Source: JAOUEA01 sp963825685 (GTDB taxonomy: Bacteria > Actinomycetota > UBA4738 > HRBIN12). From it: a stretch of DNA of 64,000 bases. The notes below the pieces were generated by a model that did not search any database, was not told where the DNA came from, and worked only from the letters and a program-made list of their open reading frames with translations. Position numbers and translations under genes: made by a program. This document shows, in pieces, positions 1-13,445 of the stretch (the first letter of the stretch is position 1; each line of letters opens with the position of its first letter). Where the stretch lies: the NCBI GenBank assembly GCA_963825685.1, contig CAWGUD010000021.1:1-64000 (forward strand), read 5' to 3'.

Positions 1-306
1 CGACCGGATCGAGCTTCTTGATGCCGCTCGCGACCACCTCCGTGAGGCTGCGAGCTCCGGCGCCGCTCCGGTAGAAGCGTCGGACGAGCTGGCCGTGCAC
101 GAGCACCCGATCGCCCTTGGCGATCTCGTCGAGCGTCCGAGCGCCGACCGTGGCGTGCCACGCCGCGATCGGGAGGGGGAGGAGGCGCTTGCCCGTCTCC
201 GGAACGGAGAGCCGGAGCTCGGTCACCTCGTCGCCCGACGGCATCCGGCGCTGGACCGGGTCGGCGGAGACGGTGCCCGCGAGCACGACGACGTTGACCG
301 TCACCA
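1..306 (-). CDS. Single-stranded DNA-binding protein-like OB-fold protein (3' end cut by window edge)
   Basis: The reverse strand translates from ATG at 306 as MVTVNVVVLAGTVSADPVQR and continues open to base 1, about 102 residues. The opening (VNVVVLAGTVSADP), the later LPIAAWH and the stretch GDRVLVHGQLVRRFYR follow the layout of bacterial SSB OB folds. An AAGGAGG ribosome binding site lies four bases before the ATG. It differs from textbook SSB in lacking the usual aromatic-rich DNA-binding strand, so it may be an SSB paralogue rather than the essential SSB. The C-terminal tail, where SSB carries its acidic partner-binding tip, lies outside the window. It is divergent from the MBL-fold gene. 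Confidence 0.7.
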
Positions 307-321
307 TGGCTCCTCCTTCGT

Positions 322-391
322 TCGTGTCGGGCGAACGCTACCGCGAGGCACCGACACGACGTCTTCCCGCGCGCGGAGACGTCCGACACGA
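322..391. promoter_or_regulatory. Three copies of TCGTGTCGG in the divergent intergenic region
   Basis: The 9-mer TCGTGTCGG occurs exactly at 322-330 on the plus strand and as CCGACACGA at 351-359 and 383-391. The two inverted copies start 32 bases apart, about three helical turns. The region separates the ssb-like gene from the MBL-fold gene, so the repeats may be operator half-sites. No binding protein can be named. Confidence 0.35.
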
Positions 392-408
392 CCCGGTGAG
401 GGTCGCGT

Positions 409-1397
409 GTGCGACACTTCCGCGGCGTGACCGACGAACCCCGCCACCCGGTGCTCACCGACGTCGCCGACGGCGTCACGATGGTCGACACGATGATGAC
501 GGGCGAGCCCGAGTTCAACGCCGTCTTCGTGCTCCACGGCAGTCAGCCTGCCGTCGTCGAGACGGGGCCGGGCGCCGATCTGCCGCTCGTGCTGGAGTCG
601 CTCGAACGGCTCGGCCTCGACGCCGACGACCTCGCCCACGTCGTCGTGACGCACATCCACCTCGACCACGCGGGTGGGGCCGGCGCGCTCGCGGCCCGCT
701 TCCCTCGAGCGACGGTCTGGGCGCACGAGCGAGGCGCGCCCCACCTCGCCGACCCGACGCGCCTGGTCGCGAGCACGGCGCGGACCTACGGGCAGGATCG
801 GATGCTCGCGTTCTTCGGCGAGACGCTCCCGGTCCCGACCGAGCGGCTCCGCAGCGTGAACGACGGCGACGTGATCGAGCTCGGCGATCGCCGCCTCGAC
901 GTCGTGCACACGCCCGGACACGCGTCGCACCACGTGGCCCTGCACGATCGGCGGAGCGGGGCGATGTTCACCGGGGAGGCGATCGGATCGCACCTGCCGT
1001 GGGGACCAGCCTTCCGACCGGCGTTGCCCCCACCCGAGGTCGACGTCGAGGCGGCGATCGCGAGCATCGAGCCGCATCCGTTCGCGACGGAGCCTACCAC
1101 GTTGCTCACATCGCACTTCGGTCCTGTGCCCGATGCCGAGGCCGCGTGCGATGCGGCTGCCGAGCGTATCGAGGCGTGGTCCGCGCGGTGCGCCGGGCGC
1201 TCGAGCGAGACCCGCGGATCGAGACCGATGCCGTCGCCGACGAGCTCCGCGCCCTCGCGTCGGCCGAGTTCGAGGCCGAGACCGGCCGCGCGATCGATCT
1301 GCAGCGGTACGACGCGATCGGCTCGATCGCGATGAACGCCGCGGGGCTCGCTCGCTACTGGCGCACGCGATGGAAGCGAGAGGCGGAGGACCGCTAG
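409..1397 (+). CDS. Metallo-beta-lactamase-fold hydrolase (one apparent frameshift)
   Basis: This is an MBL-fold metal hydrolase of the glyoxalase II-like type. The metal-binding motif is THIHLDHAGG (H82, H84, D86, H87), followed by HTPGHASHH near residue 170 and a later TSHFGP histidine. Start is GTG at 409 with a GTGAGG ribosome binding site. After residue about 258 the frame becomes low-complexity Arg/Ser, while the next frame continues sensibly as VRRALERDPRIETDA to the stop at 1397; one lost base between about 1177 and 1190 explains this and gives 329 residues. It meets the TPR gene tail to tail, the two stop codons sharing CTAG at 1394-1397. Substrate is unknown. Confidence 0.75.
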
Positions 1398-2083
1398 CCG
1401 AGATCGGCGAGGCGCTCGGCGACGTCGAACGCCGACGGGTCGTGCCGCATGACCTTGCGGAACTCGGCGGCTGCCTCGTCCGTGCGCCCGGCCTTCGCGA
1501 GGATGTCGCCCCGCACGTACCACAGGCGCAGCGTGTACGGCTCGGAGACCCCTTCACGCGTCTTGGCTCGCCCCAGGAACGCGAGGGCCTCCGCGAACCG
1601 CCCCTGGTCGGCCAAGGCCGAGGCGGCCACGACCACCGCTTCGGCCTTCGCCTCGTTCGGGACCTTCGCGCGCAGCTCCTCCTCGGCGAGCGGCACCGCA
1701 TCCTGCGGCTTCCCGAGCGCCCGCAGGCAGTCGGCGATCACGTGGTTCTGATCCGCACGGCCGCTGAAGCGTCGGTACGCCTTCAGCTCCGTCAGCGCAT
1801 CCTGCCACCGCCCCTGCCCGTAGAGGGCGAGCCCGAGCACCTCGCGCACCGCGGCCGACCGCGAGGAGAGCTGCTTGGCCTTCGTCGCCTCGGCCACCGC
1901 GGCTCCGGAGTCGCCTCGATCGAGGAGCTCCACGGCCCGAGAGAGGCGGGAGACGGCATCGCGCAGCTGCGTCGGCTTCGTCACCCGTTGGAGCTCGTCC
2001 ATCACGTCGCGCGGCAGATCGGAGCGCTGTGCGGGTCGCGAGCGCCGGTTCCCACCGGAACGAGGCGTGAGGGCTTTCGGCAT
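1394..2083 (-). CDS. TPR-repeat protein of unknown function
   Basis: The 229-residue protein starts at ATG 2083 (MPKALTPRSGGNRRSRP); longer starts would run into the rRNA terminator and 5S gene. After a basic, disordered N-terminus it is helical with tetratricopeptide-like repeats, for example LGLALYGQGRWQDALTELKA, VIADCLRALGKPQDAVPLAE and VRGDILAKAGRTDEAAAEFR. No signal peptide or membrane segment is visible, so it is probably a cytosolic scaffold. It sits just downstream of the rRNA operon terminator and needs its own promoter; none was convincing. Confidence 0.75.
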   Translation of the reverse strand: MPKALTPRSGGNRRSRPAQRSDLPRDVMDELQRVTKPTQLRDAVSRLSRAVELLDRGDSGAAVAEATKAKQLSSRSAAVREVLGLALYGQGRWQDALTELKAYRRFSGRADQNHVIADCLRALGKPQDAVPLAEEELRAKVPNEAKAEAVVVAASALADQGRFAEALAFLGRAKTREGVSEPYTLRLWYVRGDILAKAGRTDEAAAEFRKVMRHDPSAFDVAERLADLG

Positions 2084-2133
2084 CAGGCTCCCTAGGCTAG
2101 CTGGCGCGCGCACGTGCGCGGCGGGGGCAGACA

Positions 2134-2165
2134 TCGAACGAGCCGCCCGAAGGCGGCTCGTTCGA
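2134..2165 (-). terminator. rRNA operon terminator hairpin with UUCG loop
   Basis: A perfect 14-bp inverted repeat (2134-2147 with 2152-2165) closes a four-base loop that reads UUCG on the minus-strand RNA, closed by a C-G pair, an exceptionally stable tetraloop. It lies a few bases beyond the 5S 3' end. There is no clear U tract. Confidence 0.85.
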
Positions 2166-2170
2166 AGATG

Positions 2171-2287
2171 TCCCGGCGGCGACCTACTCTCCCACCAAGT
2201 CGCCCTGGCAGTACCATCGGCGCTGGAGGGCTTCACTTCCGGGTTCGGGATGGGACCGGGTGTTTCCCCTCCGCTATGGCCACCGAA
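2171..2287 (-). rRNA. rrf: 5S ribosomal RNA
   Basis: The minus strand contains the conserved 5S blocks GGCCATAGCGGAGGGGAAAC, CCCGGTCCCATCCCGAACCC and GGGAGAGTAGGTCGCCGCC. Ends were set where 5' TTTCGGTGGC can pair with 3' GTCGCCGCCGGGA, giving 117 bases, the normal actinobacterial length. It is the third gene of the 16S-23S-5S operon. Confidence 0.95.
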
Positions 2288-2385
2288 ACGGTGGTTCTCG
2301 AGGATCCGCGAACGGGCCCACGAGAGGACTCTGAGGGTGCGTCCCTCGAGCAGAGCTCGAAGAACTGCGATAGCGAGCGCGAGCG
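2288..2385 (-). other. 23S-5S spacer with one arm of the 23S processing stem
   Basis: The spacer carries the 3' arm of the 23S processing stem at 2361-2384, which pairs with 5495-5517 over 23 bases with a single one-base bulge. This is the expected RNase III-type stalk enclosing mature 23S. No tRNA is present. Confidence 0.8.
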
Positions 2386-7260
<4,875 letters not shown>

Positions 7261-7558
7261 GAGATAGTGGATCCTCGAGCTCGAGAGCCCGAGGGTTGCT
7301 ATCTGGTGTTGGAGTTCGGCCGGTCTGAGCAGGCACTGCCCATGTGACCGACCTTCGTGATCTGGCTCCGCCCGATCGAGACCGGACGGATCCAGTACAG
7401 CCGTCAGGAAGTGGATGAGCACGGCGAACCGCGCCATCCGCCTGACGGGTAAAGGCACTGGCTTCTGTCACACTGTTCAGTTCTCAAGGTGCGAGAGATG
7501 GCGTGTCGCTTCCTCGAGCGTAGCAGAACCACGCAGAGGGGCTTGGCGCCGACCGCTT
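7261..7558 (-). other. rRNA operon leader
   Basis: This is about 300 bases of non-coding leader. It contains CACCTTGAGAACTGAACAGTG (minus strand, 7471-7491), a sequence type common in actinobacterial rRNA leaders and probably part of antitermination and processing. Its CTGAACAGTGTG part pairs with the spacer beyond 16S. Nothing else is recognised. Confidence 0.65.
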
Positions 7559-7586
7559 ACTGTAGCAGGCAGGCCCGCACCGTCAA
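7559..7586 (-). promoter_or_regulatory. rRNA operon promoter
   Basis: On the minus strand TTGACG (7581-7586) is followed after 16 bases by TACAGT (7559-7564), a good housekeeping sigma promoter. It begins directly after the tyrS stop codon, so the rRNA operon has its own start although tyrS is co-oriented. Confidence 0.7.
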
Positions 7587-7593
7587 CCCGGCG

Positions 7594-8808
7594 TCAGGTG
7601 AGCCGCACGAATCGGCGCCTTCCGACCGCCAACACCTTGCCGCGCAGCGCATCCGGCTCGAACTCGGCATCGGGGTCGTCGATCGGCTCACCGTCGAGCC
7701 GGACCCCGCCCCCCTGAACCGCCCTGCGAGCTTCGCCGTTGGAGCCGGCGAGCCCCGCGGCAACCAGCAGGCGCGGCAACCAGACGCGACCATCTCTCAG
7801 GGCCGCGTCGGGGATCGACGACTCGGGAACATCGTCGGGAACGACGTGTTGCTTGTGCACGAGATCGAACCGTGCCTCGGCCTCGGCTCCGGCGCCTCGA
7901 CCGTGGTACAGATCCACGATCGTGCGGGCCATCCGTCGCTTCTGCTCGTTGGGATGCATCGAGCCTTCGGCGAGCCCTCGCTCGACCTCGTCGGCCTCTC
8001 GCGGGTCGATCGGCGCGCACAGGCGCAGGTACTTCACGATCAGCTCGTCGGGGATCGACATCAGCTTGCCGAATTGCTCGTCGGGCGGCTCGGTGATGCC
8101 GACCCAGTTGTCCATCGACTTGGACATCTTGCGGACACCGTCGAGCCCCTCGAGCAGGGGCACGGTCAGCACCACCTGGGCCGGTTGCCCGTACGCCCGC
8201 TGCACCTCCCGGCCCATCAACAGGTTGAACGTCTGATCGGTGCCTCCCAGCTCGACATCGGCCTCCACGGCCACCGAGTCGTAGCCCTGGAACAGCGGGT
8301 AGAGGAGCTCGACGACGCTGATCGGGTGACCGGCCTGGTATCGCCCGCGGAAGTCCTCTCGCTCGAGCATCTGGGCGACCGTCGCCACCGACGCGAGCCG
8401 CAGCAGCTCGCCCATCGACATGCCGGCGCTCCACTCGGCGTTGCCTCGAACCTCCGCTCGGTCGACGTCGATCACCGTGCCCGCCTGCGCCAGATAGGTC
8501 TCGGCGTTCTCCGCCACCTCGGCTTCGGTGAGCATCGGTCGCGTGTCGGACCGCCCCGAGGGATCGCCGATACGGGCCGTGAAGTCGCCGACGATCAGGA
8601 TCGCGACGTGGCCGGCATCTTGGAACTGCCGCAGCTTGCGCAGCACGACCGTGTGACCGAGCGTGAGATCGGGCCGGCTCGGGTCGACCCCGAGCTTCAC
8701 GCGGAGCGGCCGGCCGAGCGCCAGCTTCTCCTCGAGACCGCCCTCCGGCACGAGGTCGACGGCGCCGGTGCGCAGAACGTTCAGATCGTCGGCCTCGTGG
8801 AGCGTCAT
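7594..8808 (-). CDS. tyrS: Tyrosyl-tRNA synthetase
   Basis: This cytosolic class I synthetase charges tRNA-Tyr. The 404-residue protein has the HIGH-type signature as LTLGH (48-52), the DPS..DLTLGH context, the tyrosine-site region ELLYPLFQGYDS (168-179), VELGGTDQTFN (185-195) and a perfect KMSKS at 227-231. The C-terminal part from about residue 340 (RLLVAAGLAGSNGEARRAV) is an S4 RNA-binding domain. The length and the intact KMSKS fit the longer TyrRS subgroup. It lies immediately upstream of the rRNA promoter, possibly as a monocistronic gene. Confidence 0.95.
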   Translation of the reverse strand: MTLHEADDLNVLRTGAVDLVPEGGLEEKLALGRPLRVKLGVDPSRPDLTLGHTVVLRKLRQFQDAGHVAILIVGDFTARIGDPSGRSDTRPMLTEAEVAENAETYLAQAGTVIDVDRAEVRGNAEWSAGMSMGELLRLASVATVAQMLEREDFRGRYQAGHPISVVELLYPLFQGYDSVAVEADVELGGTDQTFNLLMGREVQRAYGQPAQVVLTVPLLEGLDGVRKMSKSMDNWVGITEPPDEQFGKLMSIPDELIVKYLRLCAPIDPREADEVERGLAEGSMHPNEQKRRMARTIVDLYHGRGAGAEAEARFDLVHKQHVVPDDVPESSIPDAALRDGRVWLPRLLVAAGLAGSNGEARRAVQGGGVRLDGEPIDDPDAEFEPDALRGKVLAVGRRRFVRLT

Positions 8809-8884
8809 CCGCGCGGATGCTACCAGTGGCGATGCCTCCGGCCTCCACGGCTGCCCCCCATCCCCGGTTTACACTCGCCCGGCG

Positions 8885-11143
8885 ATGCGCCACCGCCGAA
8901 GCTTCCCCCTGGTCGGCTCGATGATGCTGCTCGCCGTCGCGACGACGGCCTGCGACCTGCCGAGCATCGACGAGTACGACCCGCTGCCTCTCGCGCAGAC
9001 CTCGTTCCTGTACGCCGCCGACGGCTCGTTGATCACCGAGCTCCACGCGGCCGAGAATCGGGTCGTCCTGCGCGAGCGCGAGATGGCCCCCTCCGTCCGG
9101 GACGCGGCGGTCGCGATCGAGGACCGCCGCTTCTTCTCCCACCACGGGGTCGACGTGCGGGCGATCGCCCGAGCGGCGGTGGTCAACGCGAACGAGGGTG
9201 AGGTCACCGAGGGCGGCTCCACGATCACCCAACAGCTCGTGAAGAACCTCTACGTCGGCAGCGCCGACACCTTGCGGCGCAAGCTCGACGAGGCCTCGCT
9301 CGCCTGGCAGCTCGAAGATCGCCTGTCGAAGGACCAGATCCTCACCAAGTACCTGAACACCGTCTACCTCGGCGAGGGCGCCTACGGCGTGCAGTCGGCG
9401 GCACAGACCTACTTCTCGATCGACGCCCGCGACCTGAGCCTCGGGCAGTCGGCGCTCCTCGCCGGCCTGATCGCCGCGCCCAACCACTTCGATCCGTTCG
9501 TGCACCCCGAGAGCGCGTACGGCCGGCGCAACGTCGTGCTGCGCCTGATGCGCGACCAGGCGATGATCGGGGCGGCAGAGTACCGCGCGGCGGTCCGCGA
9601 GCCGATCGTGCTCCGCCGGGGCGAGCCGACCGATCGATACCGATTCCCCTACTTCGTCGACTACTTCAAGCAGTGGTTCCTGGCGAACCCGGCGTTCGGC
9701 CCGACCCGGCAGGACCGGTACAAGCTCCTCTTCACCGGGGGCCTGAGCATCACCACGACGCTCGATCCTCGGACACAGGAACTGGCCGAGGACTCGGTTC
9801 GCTCGGTCCTCGAGAGCCCGGGCGACCCCGACGGCGCGATGACGGTCATCGACCCTCGGACCGGAGCGGTGCGGGCGATGGTGGGCGGCAAGGACGCCGA
9901 CTACTGGAAGGACGCGGACGCGGGACGTGTGAACCTCGCGACCGGCGAGGGCGGTCTCGGGCGCCAGACGGGCTCCGCCTTCAAGGCCTACGCCCTCGTG
10001 ACCGCCCTCGAGAACGGCATCAGCCCCTCCACCGTCTTCCCCGCCCCTGCGTCGATCGACATCCCGCTCGAGGGGGGCACCGTCTGGCACGTCACGAACG
10101 CGGAGGGCAGCGGCTACGGCTCGATGAGCCTGGCCAGCGCCACGGTGAACTCGGTGAACACGGTCTACGCGCAGCTGATCCAGCAGCTCGGGCCGGACAA
10201 GGTGGTCGAGACGGCTGAGCGGATGGGGATGCGGTGCTGCCTGCGAGTGAGCGAGCCGCGCGAGCCGCTCTCGCCGTACTTGTCGGCGGTGCTCGGCACG
10301 AACGAGGCGAACACGCTCGAGATGGCGAGCGCCTACGGCACGCTCGCCACCGGCGGAGCACATGTCGATCCCGTGCCGGTGGTCAGCGTCACCGACGCAC
10401 AGGGTGCGACCCTCTGGCAGGCGCACCCCAACCCCAAGCAGGTGCTCGAACCACAGGTCGCGGCGGCGGCCACCGACATCCTGCAGGACGCGGTGAGCTA
10501 CGGCACGGGCCGCTCCGCGATCATCGGGCGCCCCCAGCTGGGCAAGACCGGCACCGCGGACACTCACACGAACGCGTGGTTCGTCGGCGCGATCCCTCAG
10601 CTCACCGCCGCCGTCTGGGTCGGGTTCCACGAGGGGCTGATCCCGATGGAGCCTCCCCGCACACGCATCACCGTCTTCGGGGGGACCTGGCCGGCCCAGA
10701 TCTGGCGGCTGTTCATGCTCCGCTCCGCGGCCGATCTCCCCGAACGGGAGTTCCCGACCCCTGAGGTCGGCTACCTCTCTGTCTCCGTCGACGTATCCCA
10801 GTCGCCCTACTGCCTGCCGAACGCCTACACGCTGCCCCAGAACATCGACACGCTGCAGTTCATCGAGGGCAGCGAGCCGACCGAGGTGTGCACATCACCC
10901 ACGAAGGTCCAGTCCGTGCCCGTCCCTTCGGTGATCGGCCTCGATCAGGCGTCGGCCGCGCTCGCATTGGAGGACGCGGGGTTCTACGTCGAGGTTCGGG
11001 TCGAGCCCTCGACCCAGCCCGCCGGCACCGTGATCTACCAGTCTCCCTCGGCCGGGACCTCGGCCACCCAGACCAGCACCGTCACGATCACGGTGTCAGA
11101 GCTCGCCGAGCGTTCGTCGGAGGACCCGGCCGACCGCGACTGA
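8885..11143 (+). CDS. Class A penicillin-binding protein with C-terminal PASTA domain
   Basis: This bifunctional peptidoglycan synthase of 752 residues is anchored by an N-terminal hydrophobic segment (residues 9-22). The glycosyltransferase 51 motifs are EDRRFFSHHGVD (catalytic E79), GGSTITQQLVKNLYV and KYLNTVYLGEGAYGVQSAA. The transpeptidase has SxxK at S364-K367 (TGSAFK), SVN at 423-425 and KTG at 554-556. A PASTA domain (about 678-741, VPSVIGLDQASAALALEDAG) may sense peptidoglycan. Start is ATG 8885; the frame is open further upstream but overlaps tyrS on the other strand. Its 3' end overlaps the convergent mpg by about 56 bases. A Cys at 23 lacks a good lipobox. Confidence 0.93.
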   Translation: MRHRRSFPLVGSMMLLAVATTACDLPSIDEYDPLPLAQTSFLYAADGSLITELHAAENRVVLREREMAPSVRDAAVAIEDRRFFSHHGVDVRAIARAAVVNANEGEVTEGGSTITQQLVKNLYVGSADTLRRKLDEASLAWQLEDRLSKDQILTKYLNTVYLGEGAYGVQSAAQTYFSIDARDLSLGQSALLAGLIAAPNHFDPFVHPESAYGRRNVVLRLMRDQAMIGAAEYRAAVREPIVLRRGEPTDRYRFPYFVDYFKQWFLANPAFGPTRQDRYKLLFTGGLSITTTLDPRTQELAEDSVRSVLESPGDPDGAMTVIDPRTGAVRAMVGGKDADYWKDADAGRVNLATGEGGLGRQTGSAFKAYALVTALENGISPSTVFPAPASIDIPLEGGTVWHVTNAEGSGYGSMSLASATVNSVNTVYAQLIQQLGPDKVVETAERMGMRCCLRVSEPREPLSPYLSAVLGTNEANTLEMASAYGTLATGGAHVDPVPVVSVTDAQGATLWQAHPNPKQVLEPQVAAAATDILQDAVSYGTGRSAIIGRPQLGKTGTADTHTNAWFVGAIPQLTAAVWVGFHEGLIPMEPPRTRITVFGGTWPAQIWRLFMLRSAADLPEREFPTPEVGYLSVSVDVSQSPYCLPNAYTLPQNIDTLQFIEGSEPTEVCTSPTKVQSVPVPSVIGLDQASAALALEDAGFYVEVRVEPSTQPAGTVIYQSPSAGTSATQTSTVTITVSELAERSSEDPADRD

Positions 11144-11715
11144 CGAACGGATCGCCGGCCACGAAGAACCGCCACTGCCGTTCGAGACCGACCCTCACCC
11201 CCACCCGCGATGACGTCGCGACGAGGCCGGGGACCGGCACCCCGCGCTCGATCCACACCTCGGTCCCGGTCACCAGATCGACGACCGTCGTGAGAACGGT
11301 CCACCGACAACGCCTGCGCGAGCTTCCCGGGGCCCGAGCACAGGTCCACCGGACGATCCCGGCCCCGGGCCCGTGCCATGGCGTCGAGGCCCGCGACCGG
11401 TTCGACCGCCCGCAGGAGCACCGCGCTTCCTTCCCCCGGCCCTCTGGTCACCGCGTTCATCATCCAGTGGTTGCCGTAGGTGAAGTACACGTAGAGGTGC
11501 CCCGCAGGGCCGAACATCGCGCGGTTGCGCGCGGTCATGCCTCGGAAGCCGTGGCTCGCCGGATCGCCGGGCTCATACGCCTCCGTCTCCACGATGCGTC
11601 CTGCGAGACGAGCGCCGTCGGGCAGCTGCCGGACCAGCGTGCGACCCAGCAGGTCGGGGGCGACCTCCACCGCCGGCCGCTCGTAGAACGTCCGGGGCAG
11701 GCGGCGACGGCTCAG
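11088..11715 (-). CDS. 3-methyladenine DNA glycosylase (Mpg/AAG family), one apparent frameshift
   Basis: This base-excision repair glycosylase of the mammalian AAG type removes alkylated purines. Diagnostic stretches are LLGRTLVRQLPDG, GRIVETEAYEPGDPASHGFRGMTARN (split here: active-site Glu within ETEAY), GHLYVYFTYGNHWMMNAV and LCSGPGKLAQAL. After about 11285 the frame must shift by one extra base to continue as LVTGTEVWIERGVPVPG to the stop at 11088, giving about 208 residues, normal for the family. No ATG, GTG or TTG is well placed; a CTG at 11715 overlaps the polX stop as CTGA, mirroring the NTGA overlaps elsewhere. Confidence 0.82.
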
Positions 11716-13436
11716 GAGCCGTCCTTGCGCAGGAATCGCTCGAGCCTGGTGATCGGCCAGGCGTTGATCACATCGGCCTTCGTGAGCCACCCCCGCTGCG
11801 CGGTCGCGACGCCGAAGCGCATCACGTCGAGGTGGCCCACCGCGTGCGCGTCGGTGTCGATCGAGAATCGCACGCCGTGACGGCGCGCCCACAGCACGTG
11901 CTCGTCGCGGAGATCGAGCCGGTCGGGGTAGGCGTTGATCTCCAGGGCCGTCCCGGTGCGGCCGGCTGCCTCGAACACCGCCTCGAGATCGAGATCGACG
12001 GGATCGCGCCGTCCGATCTTGCGTGTGGTCAGGTGGCCGATGATGTTGACCCTGGGATGCTCGATCGCCCGGATCACGCGGCGGGTCATCTGATCCTTCG
12101 ATTGGCCGAAGTGCGAGTGGACCGACGCGACCGTGAGATCGAACCCGTCGAGGAACTCCTCGGCCCAGTCCACCCCACCGTCGGGATCGATGTTGAGCTC
12201 GGTGCCGTGCAGCAGGCGCATCGACGGATACCGGTCCTGCAGCGCGCGGAGCCGACGGCGCTGATCGAGCATCTTCTCGTCGGTCATGCGCTGCATGTAC
12301 AGGTTCGGCGCATGGTCGGTGACCGCGTAGTAGGCGTAGCGGTGCTCAGCGGCCGCCTCCAGCATGCGCTCCAGCGGTGCGAGGCCGTCCGTCAGGTTCG
12401 TATGCGTGTGCAGGTCGCCCCTGATCTGACGCAGGGTGATCAGATCGGGCAGCTCTCCCGCGAGCGCGGCCTCGAGCTCGCCGCGGTCCTCCCGCAGGGT
12501 GGGTTCGATGTACGGCAGGCCGAGACGCTCGTAGACGATCTCTTCGCTCTCGGCCGCGAGGAGCTTCCCCGTCTTGGCGCGGAACAAGCCGTACTCGTTC
12601 AGCTTCAGGCCCTTGCGGACGGCCATCTCCCGGATCCGGATGTTGTGCGCCTTCGAGCCGGTGAAGTAGATCATCGCGGCGCCCCAGGCCTCACGGGCGA
12701 TCACCCGAAGATCGACCTGGAGCCCACCCGTCGTCACGATCGACGACTTCGTCTCGCCATGGGCGAGCACCCTGGCGACCATGCCGAAGCCGACGAACGC
12801 ATCCATCACGGCGGCCGGTCGATCGCTCGCGACGAGCAGGTCGACGTCGCCGATCGTCTCGGCCATGCGTCGCAACGATCCCGCGTAGGCGGCCCGCCGC
12901 ACGCCAGGGATCGATCGGAGGCGGGCGAGCAGATCCTCGGCGACCTCGAGGGCCTCGTTCACCTGGACCCGCCCTCGGCTGGCCCGCAGTCGACGGACAC
13001 CTTCGAGCACGTTGCGCTCCGTCGTGCGAGAGAAGCCCTTCAGCGAGGCCAGCTCGCCGCGCTCCGCGGCGGCCGCGAGTTCATCGACGGAGGCGATGCC
13101 CAGTTCCCGATAGGCCGCCATCGCCTTCTTCGGACCGAAGCCGGGGATCGACGTCATCTCTCGCACGCCGCCGGGCACCTGGGCTCGCAGGTCGTCGAGC
13201 TCCTCGAAGCTCCCGGTGCGCAGGTACTCGGTGACCTTCGCGGCGATCGACTTCCCGACCCCGGGGATCGCCAGCACGCCGCGCTCATCGAGCTCGTCGA
13301 CGTCGTCCGGATATCCCCCGACGGCCCGAGCCGCCTTCTCGTAGGCGCGCGGCTTGAAGGGGTCGTCGCTCACGATCGACAGCAGGTCCGCGTACTCCTG
13401 GAGCGCTCGCTCGACCCCGTCGTTGGCTCGAGGCAC
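11712..13436 (-). CDS. polX: DNA polymerase/3'-5' exonuclease PolX
   Basis: This is a family X repair polymerase of 574 residues with all expected parts. Helix-hairpin-helix elements are IPGVGKSIAAKV (57-68) and IPGFGPKKAM (97-106). The nucleotidyltransferase core is GS (186-187) with D197, D199 (IGDVD) and D242 (LQVDLRV). The C-terminal PHP metal-dependent exonuclease starts HTHTNLTDG (343-351), with DHAPN and HSHF metal ligands later. It probably fills gaps in base-excision repair, which fits its overlap with the alkyladenine glycosylase downstream. The argF stop lies 10 bases upstream of its start. Confidence 0.95.
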   Translation of the reverse strand: MPRANDGVERALQEYADLLSIVSDDPFKPRAYEKAARAVGGYPDDVDELDERGVLAIPGVGKSIAAKVTEYLRTGSFEELDDLRAQVPGGVREMTSIPGFGPKKAMAAYRELGIASVDELAAAAERGELASLKGFSRTTERNVLEGVRRLRASRGRVQVNEALEVAEDLLARLRSIPGVRRAAYAGSLRRMAETIGDVDLLVASDRPAAVMDAFVGFGMVARVLAHGETKSSIVTTGGLQVDLRVIAREAWGAAMIYFTGSKAHNIRIREMAVRKGLKLNEYGLFRAKTGKLLAAESEEIVYERLGLPYIEPTLREDRGELEAALAGELPDLITLRQIRGDLHTHTNLTDGLAPLERMLEAAAEHRYAYYAVTDHAPNLYMQRMTDEKMLDQRRRLRALQDRYPSMRLLHGTELNIDPDGGVDWAEEFLDGFDLTVASVHSHFGQSKDQMTRRVIRAIEHPRVNIIGHLTTRKIGRRDPVDLDLEAVFEAAGRTGTALEINAYPDRLDLRDEHVLWARRHGVRFSIDTDAHAVGHLDVMRFGVATAQRGWLTKADVINAWPITRLERFLRKDGS

Positions 13437-13445
13437 CTCGACGCC

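Noticed and set aside
2134..2165. The hairpin beside 5S as a mobile-element terminal repeat
   Set aside because: It is a single perfect stem with a UUCG loop immediately after the last rRNA gene, which is explained fully as a terminator; no transposase or second copy was seen.
8885..8960. Lipoprotein signal on the PBP (Cys23 after a hydrophobic stretch)
   Set aside because: The residues before the cysteine (ATTAC) do not fit a lipobox with Leu at -3; a signal-anchor fits class A PBPs better.
7688..10630. A very long open frame antisense to the PBP and tyrS genes
   Set aside because: It is Arg/Ala/Gly-rich low-complexity sequence with no family resemblance, while tyrS and the PBP on the real frames show complete motif sets. 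Long antisense frames are expected at this GC content.
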